NCBI GenBank assembly: GCA_033977485.1
Contig: CM066995.1
Coordinates: 47,987,162 to 48,051,161, forward strand
DNA from: Hydrangea macrophylla
Taxonomy: Eukaryota > Streptophyta > Magnoliopsida > Cornales > Hydrangeaceae
Direction: 5' to 3'
Length of the DNA stretch: 64,000 nucleotides
Shown here: positions 35,090 to 46,829 of the stretch, piece by piece
How the letters are laid out: each line of letters opens with the position of its first letter
Position numbering within the stretch: the first letter of the stretch is position 1
Translations under genes and position numbers: made by a program
Notes under the pieces: generated by a model
The model's input: only the letters and a program-made list of their open reading frames with translations
Database searches by the model: none
What the model was told of the DNA's origin: nothing

Positions 35090-35700
35090 ATTTATGAGGA
35101 GTGTCGATAAGATGTGTTGTTGAGGTCTTTTATGGCCCAGAGTCTAGATGTGTTTATAAGATGTATTGTTGAGGTGTTTTAGGGCTCAGAGTCTAGGTTT
35201 GCTGATGAGATGTTTTTGTGAGGATGTTTTAGAACCCAGAGATTAGAGGAGCATCGAGGAACATCAAGAGAGTTGATAAGCATTATAGGAGCATCGACGA
35301 ACATCAGAAGAGTTGAGAAGCATTGTTGGAGCATAGAGGAACATCGTAAGAGTTGAGAAGCATTGTTGAAAAGTGGAGTAACATCGAGGAACATTGAAAG
35401 TGTTGAGGAGTATTGTTGAAGAGGAGCATTAGGTGTGTTGAGGAGCATTATTGAAGAATGGAAGAACATTAAATGTGTTGAGGAGCATCAGAAGAGTTGA
35501 AAAGCATCATTAAAAAGTCGAGGAGCATCGTTGATGATTTGAGGAGCATCGTTAAGATTTGAAGAACACCATTGAGAATCATGAAGCATTGAGAATCATC
35601 GTCAAAGAATTGAGGAACAACATAAGCACCGTTGAGAATTGAGGATCATCATTGAAATTTGAGAAGCACTGTTGAGAATCAGAGAGTCACCGAGTCCATA
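35090..35700. repeat. tandem repeats, AGGAGCATCGAGGAACATC type
   Basis: First, three copies of a roughly 58-base unit (GATGTGTTGTTGAGGT...CCAGAGTCTAG). Then about six to eight copies of a roughly 42-base unit (GGAGCATCGAGGAACATC...GAGTTGAGAAGCATTGTT), fading into looser GAGGAGCATCGTTGA words. They have no match in the inverted family B region at the equivalent place, which carries another repeat. Confidence 0.85.
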
Positions 35701-36210
35701 GCATCATGATTAAGGGGAGCACGAGTCAAGTCTAGAGGGTCACTTCACCCAACACAACAAATTGGGCATAACATAACTTATAGCCCATCGGTCGCGACAC
35801 ACACAAATCACAAAGCCCACTAGGAGTGACAAACACACCATAAGCATTCGTTTGAACACCATAGTGTCACTTTGAGCACCAACGCTCTTCTTTGGGTAAG
35901 ACCCCCGGGTCGAGATCTTTCACAAACTCTATAAGTCGTAGCGAAGCATAAATCACCAAGCCCACTGAGAGTGGCAAATATACAGAACACATGTACTAGG
36001 ACCACAAGCACTTTAGAACACAACACAAGTCCACTTGGCGTGGTACACCCCACAGTACCAATTCATGCTAGGATCAGGACACTAGACATGATAGGACTCA
36101 GGACACAATTCATATCACATCCATGCATTACATATCATTCTCATAACATGGCATCATCCCCGCATAGCATCCGCCTGATTGTTGTGTATTTGCATGTTCT
36201 GTTTCTTTGT

Positions 36211-36256
36211 GCCCCGAACTACGTGTTGGTCTGATTCTCCTTGGGATGCGTAGGCA
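36211..36256 (+). repeat. conserved 3' motif, copy 3 in family C
   Basis: CCGAACTACG, TTGGTCTGATTCTCC, then TTGGGATGCGTAGGCAGCTC, 165 bases before the 3' LTR. The equivalent inverted copy is at 46411-46456, 234 bases from its LTR. Confidence 0.75.
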
Positions 36257-36404
36257 GCTCACGAAGAGTACGACAAACACTAGCCTCAGCATCATCCGTG
36301 CATCTTTGCAACGCTTTTATCCTAAATCTATAGCCTCCAAAAAGATATGTCTCTTCAAAGCTTTGGCACTTGCTTGCGACATGCGTTGCTTTGCAAGTTC
36401 ATGC

Positions 36405-36419
36405 CAAAGAGGGGAAAAC
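36405..36419 (+). other. polypurine tract of family C
   Basis: AAAGAGGGGAAAAC directly before the 3' LTR start TGTAGACACCCC. Confidence 0.85.
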
Positions 36420-39400
36420 TGTAGACACCCCATTTTGTCGGCTAACAGATTTAGGAGGCCACAAGCATGTCAAACCTCGATGATTAGAAAGATTGGATTT
36501 TCAGAGATTGCCTCTAACTCTCAAGGAGTCACAGAATTTACAGAAATGACCAAAATGCCCCTAAAAGCCCAAAACTCTCCAGATTGGCCCAGAAACTCAA
36601 AAATCATTCAATGTTGTTCAAAACAAAAAAAAAGGTATTTTAAAAGATGAATCTTTGAAATCGTAAGCTCCCAGAGACCCCTGGAAGTTCCCAGAAAGTC
36701 TTCATTGACCAGTTTGACTAAAGTTTGACCAAGTTTGACCAAGGTTTAACCAAAATCATCCGGATTCGCCCAAAAGTTTCGAGATCATCGTAGATCATGT
36801 GAAAAGTCTTAAAATATATTTTAAAAGAAAATCAGACGGAAACGTCAATCTTTGGAGGCTCCTAGAACTTCTCAGAATTTCTTGGAAGTGCACTGTTTGA
36901 TTGATTTGACTGCAAGTTTGACCAAAAATCAAAGTCTCCTTTTCAATGTTGAAATATTTTTATCAAATACTAGAGGTCAATAGCTTTCCAACGGTATATC
37001 GCACATAATTTCTGGATCTAAAACGAATTTGTTATGAATTTCTAAAGGTGAAAACCGTGATCAATTCGGCTTTTATCACGAATACCGCAAAACTTTCCAA
37101 AGTGACCCAACTCCAAACTATTTTTTATGGAAAGTAGACCTCAATACCATTCCAACGGTATATCACAATCTTAATTTGGGTTTCGTACAAATTGTTTGTG
37201 AATTTTTGACGAAATAGGGTTGTTTCGCGAATTCCGGGAGTTCTGGGTGCCAAAATGCAATTTCTAGTAAATAGGGGAGTTGACTGCCGCGGCGGCACTT
37301 GCTCTCTGCCGCGGCAGCAGTGGCCAAGTGCCGTGGCGGCACTCTGAGTGATTTTTCAAATTTTTTTTATAATTTTTGGTTAATTTTTGGGTTTTAATTC
37401 AAATTTTCAACAAATATAACGACATAGTTTTGATTATTCCGGGATTTTGGACTAATTAGAGACTTTTTAAAACCCAAAATACCTCCCCAAGTTGGATTAT
37501 AAAGGAGACCCATTTGCTTCCATTTGGGAGAGCTTGGAAGCCATTAGAGAGAGATATAGAGAGTTAGGAAGAAATAGAGAGAGAAATAAAGATTTTCTTC
37601 ATCAAATCCAAGCCAAATGTGAGTTTTTATTTAGTTTTCTCAAAACTAAACTAGTATTTACAAGATTTCAATTCATTTTCTTCATTTTCTTTGAGTTTCC
37701 AATGAGGATGAATGCTTCTGGTTCCACCATTGAATATCATCTATTGATTGTTTATTTTCTTGCATATATACAATGTTCATCTCCTCTTACCTCATTTCTT
37801 TTTTATTTTCTTGGTTTTACTTATAGTTCATCATCATCTAAATGATGACATGAATTTTGAGGTGAGTGAATCGTTATGGATAGTAGCTTTTGACCTCAAA
37901 AACATGTTTAATAGATGTTGATTATAACTTCAAAATCTCCAAGGTATTCTTGAAGTTATACTCAAAATAAAAATGAATCTCTCCAATAACATTGGGGGTT
38001 CTTGATGATGAGTTTGATGTTGATATTCCAAGAGGTCATAATCTCTATTTGATGTTGAAAATATACTTTCAAAACCTCTATTTCAAAGCCCCTCTTTAAC
38101 CCCCTCATTTTGATCTCTAGAAAGAAAAACTTTAGTTTTTTCCCAAAATCTTCAAAACATGTGAGTCAAAACAGTGTGTGATCCGAGTTCAAAGATTTCT
38201 CTAGAACTCAATACTAAATGTATGGATGCAATACCACTTGGAAAGTCTTCTTAACTCATTAGAGAAAACCAATGATTTTTGGTTTGACTTCGAAATAATT
38301 GGAAGGGTTCCATTTTGGCCCAAGCATTCACTCCAGATATTCTGCCTTTACTGTCACAGCAGTTTGGTTGTCTTTCAACTTTTTTTTTTACAGAAAACGT
38401 TTCCAAAAGGGGTGGTCCTAACTCATTTTTTCCTTGAACTTCAATTCTTAGGGAACTTTTGGTATAAAATGGGCCCCTGGATCATTTGTTTTCATTTTCT
38501 AAGATTTTTTAACATTTCAGTCGACAGTATGAACTTTGTTTCTAAGTAACCTCTATTGTTCATATGATTTCTCTCAATCTGTAATAGTTATTAAGTATTG
38601 GTTTTTTGGGTTGTGTTCTAGACACAATAAGCAAAATCGCTAAAAAAATCATGCATTAAAAACATTCCTAACCCCTCTTTTCAATTTCCACAAGATCAAG
38701 TCACTGTTCTGTCCACTATTCACAGCAAACACACTTTTACTTCCATCTATTGATTTGATGCTTATATGTACTTCAAATTTGTTCATATCTTAAGAAGTAG
38801 TCCATACTACATTTGTACATATCCCATGATGATTTTCCCCATGCATTGATTCATCTTTTTAGACTTCCAAGTCACTTTAGAAAGTCCGTGTACACATACA
38901 CACAACAACCTTTGCACATTCTAGGATCATACATTGCATTCATGCAAGATTTGGGGGTTTTGTAACTCCTAATTTAAGAAGATTATGAGGAATGATCATG
39001 TTCACACATTCATGCTTCTGCTCGATCTAATCCTCCTTTATCATCTGTCCCGGGGATTGAGATGTCTTCTTTTCCCAAAGATTAACATGCATCACTCTAG
39101 CTTGCTAAGCATATTTTGATCTCTTTGATTATTTGTTTCAAGAACAATTCATGTCCCCTTCAGATTAGGGAAACTTAATTACATGATATGTGTTTAGACG
39201 ATTTTTTCTAGGTTTATTTGTGTGATCTTTCACTTTTGCATCGTGTGATATTTGGCTTAGATCTTTTGAATGATATCTTATCTTTTGATCTTCCATTTCA
39301 AAATTCTTGTGTGATGTAATATACTATCATAGTATTAATTGTCGAACCAAACATAGTATAAGATGATTATTTGGATGCTAATTGAGGCCCGTCGAAAGAC

Positions 39401-39618
39401 GGGGCGAGTTGAGGGTGTTTTAGTCGCGACAAAGGCTCCTTTGTGACGACCAAGAGCCAATACTCCGGGCGGGATGGCCAAGATGGATGAGGTGAGGTCA
39501 GGTGTGGGGACTTGTTTCACATCGCCTGGGGTGAAGTTCCTGGACTAGTTTATAAGGATTAATTGCCCCTCTATATTCAACAAGGCCTTTTAAAACCATG
39601 AGGGAGCTAAACATGAAA

Positions 39619-39687
39619 GAACTTCACAGTTAAGCGTGCTGCTGTCAGAGCAGTACCAGGGATGGGTGACCTGGGTTCTTTGTGTTT
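39619..39687 (+). ncRNA. 5S rRNA-like segment in the Cassandra 5' LTR
   Basis: Aligns with the plant 5S rRNA region from GAACTCCGAAG to the 3' end. The A-box-like AGTTAAGCGTGCT is at 39628-39640 and the C-box-like GATGGGTGACC at 39661-39671. The part after the C box is shorter than in the other LTR (CTGGG against CCCTGGGAAG). The first half of 5S is not recognisable, so this is not a normal 5S gene. Confidence 0.85.
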
Positions 39688-39995
39688 AGACCCAAAGCGG
39701 ACAATATTGTTGCTAGACGGGGAGGTGGGTCATTACAAATGGTATCAGAGCGGAAACCCAGCCAGAAGTGTGGGACAGGTCCCACACGAGGACGTGTGGC
39801 CCCTAAGGAGGGTGGATTATGACGACCAAGAGCCAATACTCCCGTGGCAGGATGGCAAGATGGATGAGGTGAGGTCAGGTGTGGGGACTTGTTTCACATT
39901 ACCTGAGGTGATGTTCCTGGACTAGTTTATGAGGATTAATCGCCCCTCTATATGCAACAAGGCCTTTTAAAACCGTGAGGGAGCTAAACACGAAA

Positions 39996-40070
39996 GAACT
40001 TCACAGTTAAGCGTGCTGCTGTCAGAGCGGTACCAGGGATGGGTGACCCCCTGGGAAGTTCTTTGTGTTT
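39996..40070 (+). ncRNA. 5S rRNA-like segment in the Cassandra 3' LTR
   Basis: The more complete copy: AGTTAAGCGTGCT at 40005-40017, GATGGGTGACC at 40038-40048, followed by CTGGGAAGTTCTTTGTGTT as in 5S rRNA. These are the internal RNA polymerase III control elements of 5S genes. Confidence 0.87.
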
Positions 40071-40341
40071 AGAACCAAAGCGGACAATATTGTTGCTAGA
40101 CGGGGAGGTGGGTCGTTCCATCCTTCCTCTCTCGTACCAAAACCTCGAACCAAGTTCTTTGGTTATGAAGGGCCGGTGCCCTTTATCCAATTGGGTGAGT
40201 CAAAATTAGGTTTCTTGGTTCCTTAAAGACCAAGTAGCGACTCTGTATCTGTTTTCAACAAACCTTCCTTTTCCTTTCCTTTTTTAAAAACAATCTCAAA
40301 ACAAAACAAAAAGAGGTGGAATTTCGCGTGTCCACAATCTA

Positions 40342-42511
40342 GTAAAGTTTTGTTTTCTTTATTAGAACACTCATCTTCTTCTCTTGTTCTTCACACACTC
40401 ACATAGCTAGATCCAAGTCTTCCTTGATTTTGTTGATAATTCCTAATTAGAGATTGATTTTCACTTTGATTTTCAATTTTGATTTTATCCTTCTTTTTAG
40501 ATTTGATCTATGCATCCATGATTATATATATGTACCTAATTTGAATTCTATGATAGTTTAGAAGTATGATCTATGAGAAGGACAATTCCTAGGTTCATGC
40601 CTTTCTCTTGATTATTGCTATTACCTAGAATTCCTATTGAATTTCATCTCCAAGAGGATATTTGTATGTCCCTTTGATCCATGATCTAAAGTTCACCATA
40701 GAGCTTGAGGGCTAAATTGATTGGGAATCATGATAATCAAGTTGATCTATGAGTTTAATCTCTCTAATAAGCTTCAACCAACACCTACGATGTTTTCCTC
40801 ACACTTTAAAATGAATTAGATAAAATTCTAAAAAACATATTGGTTTTGTCCTTAAGATTTGGTCCATCAAAACCTATAGTTTGATGGATTTCAAATTGTC
40901 AGGGTGAACTTTAATGAATTGGCTTTCATTCGATCTGTTTAGATAATCAATAGGATCCATATGCTATTTTTAGAAATTGTTGAGAAATCGGTTGATAAGA
41001 ACAACAATAGAGTTATGGTCGTTTTCTAGGCGTTTGAAGTTGATACAACTATTCTAGAATTTTCTAAGTTTAACTACAATCATAATTATGTATCAAAAAT
41101 GGTCATACCTTGATTACTCAACAATAATTGATGAATAAAATTTGGTTTAGAAATCATCTAGGATAAATGGATGAGAGATTAAAAGCCTACATCAACTTGA
41201 TTAACATGATTCATGAACTTTTATTATGTCTTGCATTCCTTTTCCAGTGATACCAAATTTCCAGAATAACAGAGTGTGGTCAAAAAAACTTTTCAGAGAC
41301 CTTATTTTCATGAAATATCCATGGGATTATTTTTGTCATCAACTATAATGAAATGCTTTCTTTTAACACCAAATAGAGCTTCATGTGATTTTTGTAGAAT
41401 TAATTATGATGTTTACAAGAACAGTGGACAGTCCTGATCCACTGTTCCCAAAACTCGTATTTCTTTAACTTCAAAAAGGCCAATGAGGTTCTTATTTTTA
41501 GAGAAGTTCCCTAAGACATGTATCTAACTTTCTGTAAAATTATATTTACCCAGCTCATGTTTAAGATCACTTTTGATCGGATTCATTAGAGGTCACTGAA
41601 TTTGGAAATTTGATTGATGACATTTTCTTCTTGTTTATCATGCATATCTTTTGTTTGCTTGCATTTTTTCTATACTTGGGTATTCCTTGGTGTCTTAGTG
41701 TAGAGAATTGAATGTCCTGGATCCGGACTTTGATTTGTGGGTTTGCCTCGCCTACATGTGGCTTAGTTCCCATGTATAATGTACTATCTCTATCCATTCT
41801 CTTAGAATTTTCCTAGATTTACAAATTTGTTTTCAACGATACAATTCATTTAGGATATTTCGCGTTTATGTGCTTATATGTTAGAGACATCTTATCTAGG
41901 ATTGTTGCTTGATTGCATTACGCGTTTCCTTTCTTTTGCTTTTTTGTGACTCCGCTTGAGTCAACCCAATGTAAGTCTTCTCGTTCCCTCTTGCATATCT
42001 TGACACGTTTCCTTTATTTGCATCGGTTCCAGGCGGGACTAGCCACTGTGAGTATATATACCTCTCTTTGTATTGAATTTGCATATGATTGCTACTTGAT
42101 TTAATCTCTTGAAATGATTTTCATTACATGTTCTTTTTGCCATGTATATATTACCTAGTCTGTTTGAGGAAACAATAACCATTATGAATTAAGAACAAGG
42201 ATATTTGAATCAAGGCCTACCGTTCGGTAGGGTGAGGAGGGGGTGCTTTAGTCCTGCTCGGGCTGCTTCCCCTCTCGTACCAAGACCCCCGAACATTGTT
42301 TCTGGTAATAAAGGGCGAGTAACGTTATTCAATTTTGGGTGAGTCAAACTTAGTTTCCTAATTCTTGATAAAAATTAGGTGGCGACTCTTTATCTCTAGG
42401 ACCACCTGAGCAGTTCTAGTTACTTGAAGTGTGCTCCTTGGATCTGTCTTGGGACATTGTCAAGGTGACGACAAAACTCCCCAGGACCCCCTTGTGCGCG
42501 CGTTGTCCACA
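40342..42511 (+). repeat. family B LTR, second part
   Basis: Continues the LTR cut at 26925; the inverted copy at 44563-46177 runs across the same junction without the insertion. It ends GTTGTCCACA. Its U5 module (GGGTGCTTTAG, CTCTCGTACC, GGTGGCGACTCT) is at about 42225-42395. Total LTR length is about 3.33 kb. Confidence 0.85.
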
Positions 42512-42513
42512 AT

Positions 42514-42531
42514 CTTGCGACTCTACTGGGA
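42514..42531 (+). other. primer binding site of family B, tRNA-Arg-like
   Basis: TTGCGACTCTACTGGGATTT, a slightly changed TGGCGACTCTGCTGGGA, two bases after the LTR end. Confidence 0.65.
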
Positions 42532-44039
42532 TTTGAAAATGAAACTTATGGTTTCTTGTTCTTTGAGGGTTTGACTTGAGCCAATAAATATCTTTGTTAT
42601 TAATTCAATAATCGTGTTGTTTCTGCTTGTATTTGCACTTAGATTGTTCTTTCACCACGACTGCTTGAGACCATTGCCTTGAGCATGGAGGGCCCCCTTT
42701 CCTCCATTTGTCAAGAGAATTTGGTAGCATGTAGTCACCGTTAGCCTTGTACCACGTCCGGTATATGGAGCCCATGTGTGAATTGCATGCCTTTGGGGAG
42801 GTGGTCACCCACACCGCTGAGCTTGCTAAAGGGCCCTTTATGAGACTAAAACCTGGCCTTTAAATATATAGTTTCTGTAGAACCTTTCAATAAGGATCTC
42901 AATTATCATCTTTGATTAGGATGATGTAATGAATTATCTACGTTTTCCCGTAAGGGATTATGTGGATGATGAGGAAGTGTATGCAAAGGCATCATCAAAC
43001 CTTGTATGGTAGATTCCTCTAGGTTAGAATGGACTTTATCCGAACATCCAATCATTATTCAAGGACGATTTTGGAAAATTCTGAAAATACAAGCACTTCT
43101 TTGAAAAAACCCAAGTCTTTTGAAAATTCCGAGAATATCCCTTTTGATGATTCGCTTTGAAATTCACTTTCACAAAATCCTTCCAAAGTTTTTCCTAGAT
43201 CTTAGAAAATTTCAAAATTCCTACCTTTGTTTTCATAAATTATGATTTCACACTTTTTCTGATTTTCCTCTCAAATTTTAGAATTTCAAAATTCCTACCT
43301 TGGTTTTCAAGAATCATGATTTCACGCTTTGATGATTCAATTTCAATTTTAGAAATTCCAAATTTTCTACCTCAATTTTTAAGAATAATAATTTCACACC
43401 TTAGGCATTGATGGTTCAAAATTGATTATGAAAATTACAAATCTCCCCCTTTCTTTCAAGATTTTCATGAAAAATTCAATTTTGTAAACTTGAGCCATCA
43501 AGAATTTAAAAGCTAAAAATCCTTGGATAATGATTGAATTAGTAGGGTGATTAGCATACTCAAGGAATCTTATGTGTTTATGTGCTGATATGCTAGGTCT
43601 AAGCTAGATTAAGGTGCATTGTATTGAGATTAGATTGCATTTGATTTGCATTGTATACACTACACAAGCATTGCATTTACGACTCACAAGTGCGATGCCT
43701 CTAATATACTTTTGAAAAGAAAAGAATTATTTTCCTCAGAATTTTGAAAATTGAAGTGACTTTTTTTTTTTAGAAAGATTTCTTTGATTTTAGAAAATTT
43801 TTTAAAAAAAGGAAAAATCTTCCATCTTTGATTTTCCATCTTTGTAAATCCACTTTTGTAAATATCATTCTTTGAAAATGCGTTTGCAATAAAGATACCT
43901 GATTATTTGAAAATCCAGAATAAACCAGAGAAAAGAAGATAGGACCATTTATACTCCCTCCTGGGTTAGAGCTCTAAACAGTCTTTTGATCAGATCAAGG
44001 TATTAAGAAGGAACAGCCGAGTCGACTAGGGTTGAGGAT
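42532..44039 (+). other. family B leader with tandem repeat
   Basis: Non-coding. About 43204-43412 holds three copies, about 75 bases apart, of TTTAGAATTTCAAAATTCCTACC...TTTTCA-GAAT-ATGATTTCAC. The rest is AT-rich with no gene. Confidence 0.65.
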
Positions 44040-44562
44040 ATGGCATACAAAGCTGATATGGAAGCCAGGTTGGCCGCAATGCAGATTGCATTGGATCAAG
44101 GCAGAGAGCAGAATCGAGAATAACTCGCCACTATGATGAGAATGATTAAGTAGTTGACTAATCTGCCACCACCACCACCTCCGGTGCATCATCAAGAGGA
44201 AGACCTTGGAAAACCAGTTCATCCAAAGGTTCAGCTAGATCAGGAGACTCAGGAAAAATTGGCTAAGATCGACAAGCTAGAGAGTGTGATTAGGAAGAGC
44301 AAAGGGGTTGATGAATATATGTTCGATATAGAAGGTCTGTGTGAATTTCCAAAAGCAAAACTCCCTGATAAGTTCAGGATGCCTCATATCAAATTCTTCA
44401 ATGGAATCGGAAACCCAAAGATCAATCTAAAGCTTTATATGGGGTCTTACAGCCCATGGGCATTGGGTCTGACTATTTTGCCATGCTGTTTTAAAGAATT
44501 GGAGCACCACTGTCATGGTATCTGACCTTAGAATCAGCTATGGCCAAAGATTAGGAAGCCCT
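44040..44562 (+). pseudogene. family B gag fragment, Tat type
   Basis: ATG at 44040 (MAYKADMEARLAAMQIALDQ). Two stops follow (near 44120 and 44151), then an open part from 44154: LPPPPPPVHHQEEDL, KIDKLESVIRKSKGVDEYMF, KLPDKFRMPHIKFFNGIGNP. This parallels families C (KSKGVDDYMLDLEGFF) and D. A frameshift near 44440 and a stop near 44490 precede LSWYLTLES in another frame. The gene ends abruptly at about 44562, where the inverted LTR begins. The rest of gag and all of pol are missing. Confidence 0.8.
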
Positions 44563-46177
44563 AGCTAGAGCATGAGAAAATCATCTTAGGTGTTGGTTGA
44601 AGCTTATTAAAGAGATCAAACTCATAGATCAACTTGATTATCATAATTCCCAAGCAATTTAGCCCTCAAGTTCTATGAATAATTTAATATCATGGATCAA
44701 AGGGACTTACAAATATCCTCTTGGAGATGAAATTCAATAGGAATGCTAGATAATAGGAACAATCAAGAAAAAAGTATGAACATAGGAATCGTCCTTCTCA
44801 TAGATCATACTTCCAAACCATCATAGAATTCAATGTAGGTACATATATATAATCATGGATGCATGGATCTAAACTAAATAGAAGGACAAAATCAAAATTA
44901 AAAATGAAAATGAAAATCAATCTCTATGAATTATCAACAAAATCAAGGAAGACATGGATCTAACTATGTGAGTGTGTGAAGAACAAGAGAAGAAGATGAG
45001 CGTTCTAACAAAGAAAACTAAAATAAACTAGATCCAAACCTTATAGATCTATATATGAAAGTAAGAATTAGAGATGAATTATGATATTTACCTCTTGGAG
45101 GATTCTCAATTACATATTCAAAGTTGATTTGAAGGATCTTCTTCTTCAAGTGTTCTTCAAGCTCTTCAAGCACTCATCCATGGTAGGAGTTAAAGGAGGC
45201 CATTCATGTCAAGTTTATTCTCTAATTCCCTAATCTAATTATCTTGAGATTAGTTATAAGGGAATTCCATTCATAATTCACTATTCTCTCTCTAAAATTC
45301 TCTAAAATTCAAAGTATATATGATTGTATCTTCAAGTATATTAAAGGTGTACTCAATATGATTCAAGATATTTCAAGATGATCTCATATGAGATGCATGG
45401 GATCTATATATAGAGTTTGGAAAAATTAACTCTTAAGTTTCAAGGCTAAAACAGAAATTTTAGAGATCAGAAAAGGGTTAAAATGGCCATTTCAGTGCCT
45501 AAACGCAGTTTCTGGGCAATTTCCATGCAATGGGAAGCCTCTGGAAGGGTCTGGAACTTAAAAAGCTCGATGGAGGGGGCCATATATAGGTGGTAGCTTA
45601 GGGGGGGATCCGCCATCTCCTATTCATGGTCCCCTGGTTACCCTTATGTCTTGTTTTAAATATTAAGTGTACTGCTTTTCCACATTTTTGTGAAAATGCC
45701 TTTTAGTTTCAAAAATTGTCTGTTTGCACACCGTTGGAAAGCTATCGAGTATAATTTTTGTATAAAAAATATTCTAGGAAAATTTGAAATGAGAATTGAA
45801 GGTCAATTGAAGTCATAGAGTCCTCTGAAACTTTCGTCATCTTTTTGAAATCAAACGACTTCTTTTCCAAAGTTATTTTTCAATGTGCATCGATTTTGGG
45901 TTTTTCCTTAAAATTGAATCTTTGGATACCTGGAATACTGCGTTTAGAACACTTCATGGTCATATAACCATGAGTGAATATGAATTTTGAGGGACAATTT
46001 TGACGAATCCAGGATTTTATGTTGGAAAAGGGCTTTTCTAAGCTTGAAGTCACTTCCCAAAGTTTGATCTTTCGATTGTTTGGAATCCAATACCTTCCAC
46101 GGAGTACTTTTCATCATCGAATCCTCCAAGATGTTGTACCCCCTAAATCCTATCCATGTGGTCAAAATTGGGTGTCT
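44563..46177 (-). repeat. partial family B LTR, inverted
   Basis: Reverse complement of 25765-26925 plus about 40342-40800. The LTR start (TGTAGACACCCAATTTTG) is at 46177. The sequence passes through the family C insertion point without interruption, so this copy shows the uninterrupted state. It lacks the last 1.7 kb, including U5. Confidence 0.85.
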
Positions 46178-46608
46178 ACAGTTTGCCCATCTTTGGTAGA
46201 GCTTGTTGTGAACAACATGAACTGTAAGTGAGTGGCAAAGCCAGAAGGCACCCAATAACAATATTGAGAGGTTTTAGGAAAAAAAAAAGTATGCAAAAAT
46301 CAAGAAACTCAAAATCTAAGAAAATTAAGAAATTACAAATAAAAAAAATGAAATGCAATGCTGGGTAGATGTTGCTAAATCGAAGTTGCTGCTGGTTGTG
46401 CTCCGCTGGAGCTGCCTACTTATCCTTTCTTGGAATCAGACCAGGGCGTAGTTCAAACGCGCAAGAGGACGGAGAACACACACAAACAACAATACAGATG
46501 AAATGTTTATGTCCTAGGATGCTGATGCAATATGAAAATGTGAATGTGCACGTGCTGGAGGAATCATCCTCAAAAGGTCTAGATGTAGAATCTAATGAAA
46601 AGAAAGCA

Positions 46609-46611
<3 letters not shown>

Positions 46612-46656
<45 letters not shown>
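46612..46656. repeat. (TC)n microsatellite
   Basis: About 22 uninterrupted TC units within the inverted 3' region. Confidence 0.98.
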
Positions 46657-46660
<4 letters not shown>

Positions 46661-46829
46661 GATGAATTTTTTTTATGATGCTTTCATGATATTTACATAA
46701 AGTAGAGGGTGCCCATATTCTTTGGATAATCTATAGAGACTGCATGATTGTCTTCGACGATAAGTTGAAACTGAGACTGAAGGATTTTCTTTGATGATTT
46801 TTGGTACGATTCTCAAATGCAAAGGTTAT

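Larger units (their letters stand above)
32836..36404 (+). other. family C 3' non-coding region, repeat-rich
   Basis: About 3.6 kb with no gene. It contains purine-rich A/AAAG tracts (about 33385-33445 and 33755-33790), three CTAGGT...CCTAGG hairpin words, three copies of a conserved ACTACG...GGGATACGTAGGCA motif, and tandem repeats at 34250-34500 and about 35090-35700. Its layout parallels the inverted block at 46178-48795, so it is a family-level 3' region and not random filler. Confidence 0.75.
39442..40120 (+). mobile_element. Cassandra-type TRIM with 5S rRNA-like LTRs
   Basis: A 679-base element flanked by perfect TCCTT duplications (39437-39441 and 40121-40125). It has two LTRs of about 300 bases (39442-39737, TGTGACGACC to GGTCATTACA; 39818-40120, TATGACGACC to GGTCGTTCCA), an initiator tRNA-Met primer site (39740-39753, TGGTATCAGAGC) and a purine tract (about 39803-39816). 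It has no protein gene. Both LTRs contain a stretch closely matching the 3' half of plant 5S rRNA, including AGTTAAGCGTGCT and GATGGGTGACC. This combination defines Cassandra elements, whose RNA is thought to be made or folded through the 5S-like part. It needs other elements to move. Confidence 0.93.
26926..40336 (+). mobile_element. complete gag-only Tat-like retrotransposon, family C
   Basis: Two direct LTRs (26926-30083 and 36420-40336, the latter enlarged by a Cassandra-type insertion) flank an internal region with a primer site, a repeat-rich leader, one gag gene, a 3.6 kb 3' non-coding region and a polypurine tract. Perfect 5-base target duplications ATCTA lie at 26921-26925 and 40337-40341, and LTR B continues on both sides. 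No protease, reverse transcriptase, RNase H or integrase motif is found between gag and the 3' LTR. It therefore looks nonautonomous, moved by enzymes of a related Tat element. A sampled 185-base stretch of the two LTRs differs at about one base in ten, so it is not recent. Confidence 0.88.
36420..40336 (+). repeat. 3' LTR of family C, with a Cassandra-type insertion
   Basis: Copy of 26926-30083. It starts TGTAGACACCCCATTTTG and ends GTGTCCACA, followed by the target duplication ATCTA. Removal of 39442-40125 gives about 3233 bases. The GC-rich patch (about 37288-37345) keeps TGCCGCGGCA. Its U5 part is split by the insertion. Confidence 0.9.

Noticed and set aside
37492..37845. 117-codon frame after the TATA-like box in the family C 3' LTR
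   Set aside because: The 5' LTR has the same region with the frame closed earlier (28024-28206), so the frame is not conserved; it is LTR leader sequence.
39619..40070. Two 5S rRNA genes
   Set aside because: Only the 3' half of 5S rRNA is recognisable, and the segments lie at equal places in two LTRs of a short element with a primer site and target duplication.
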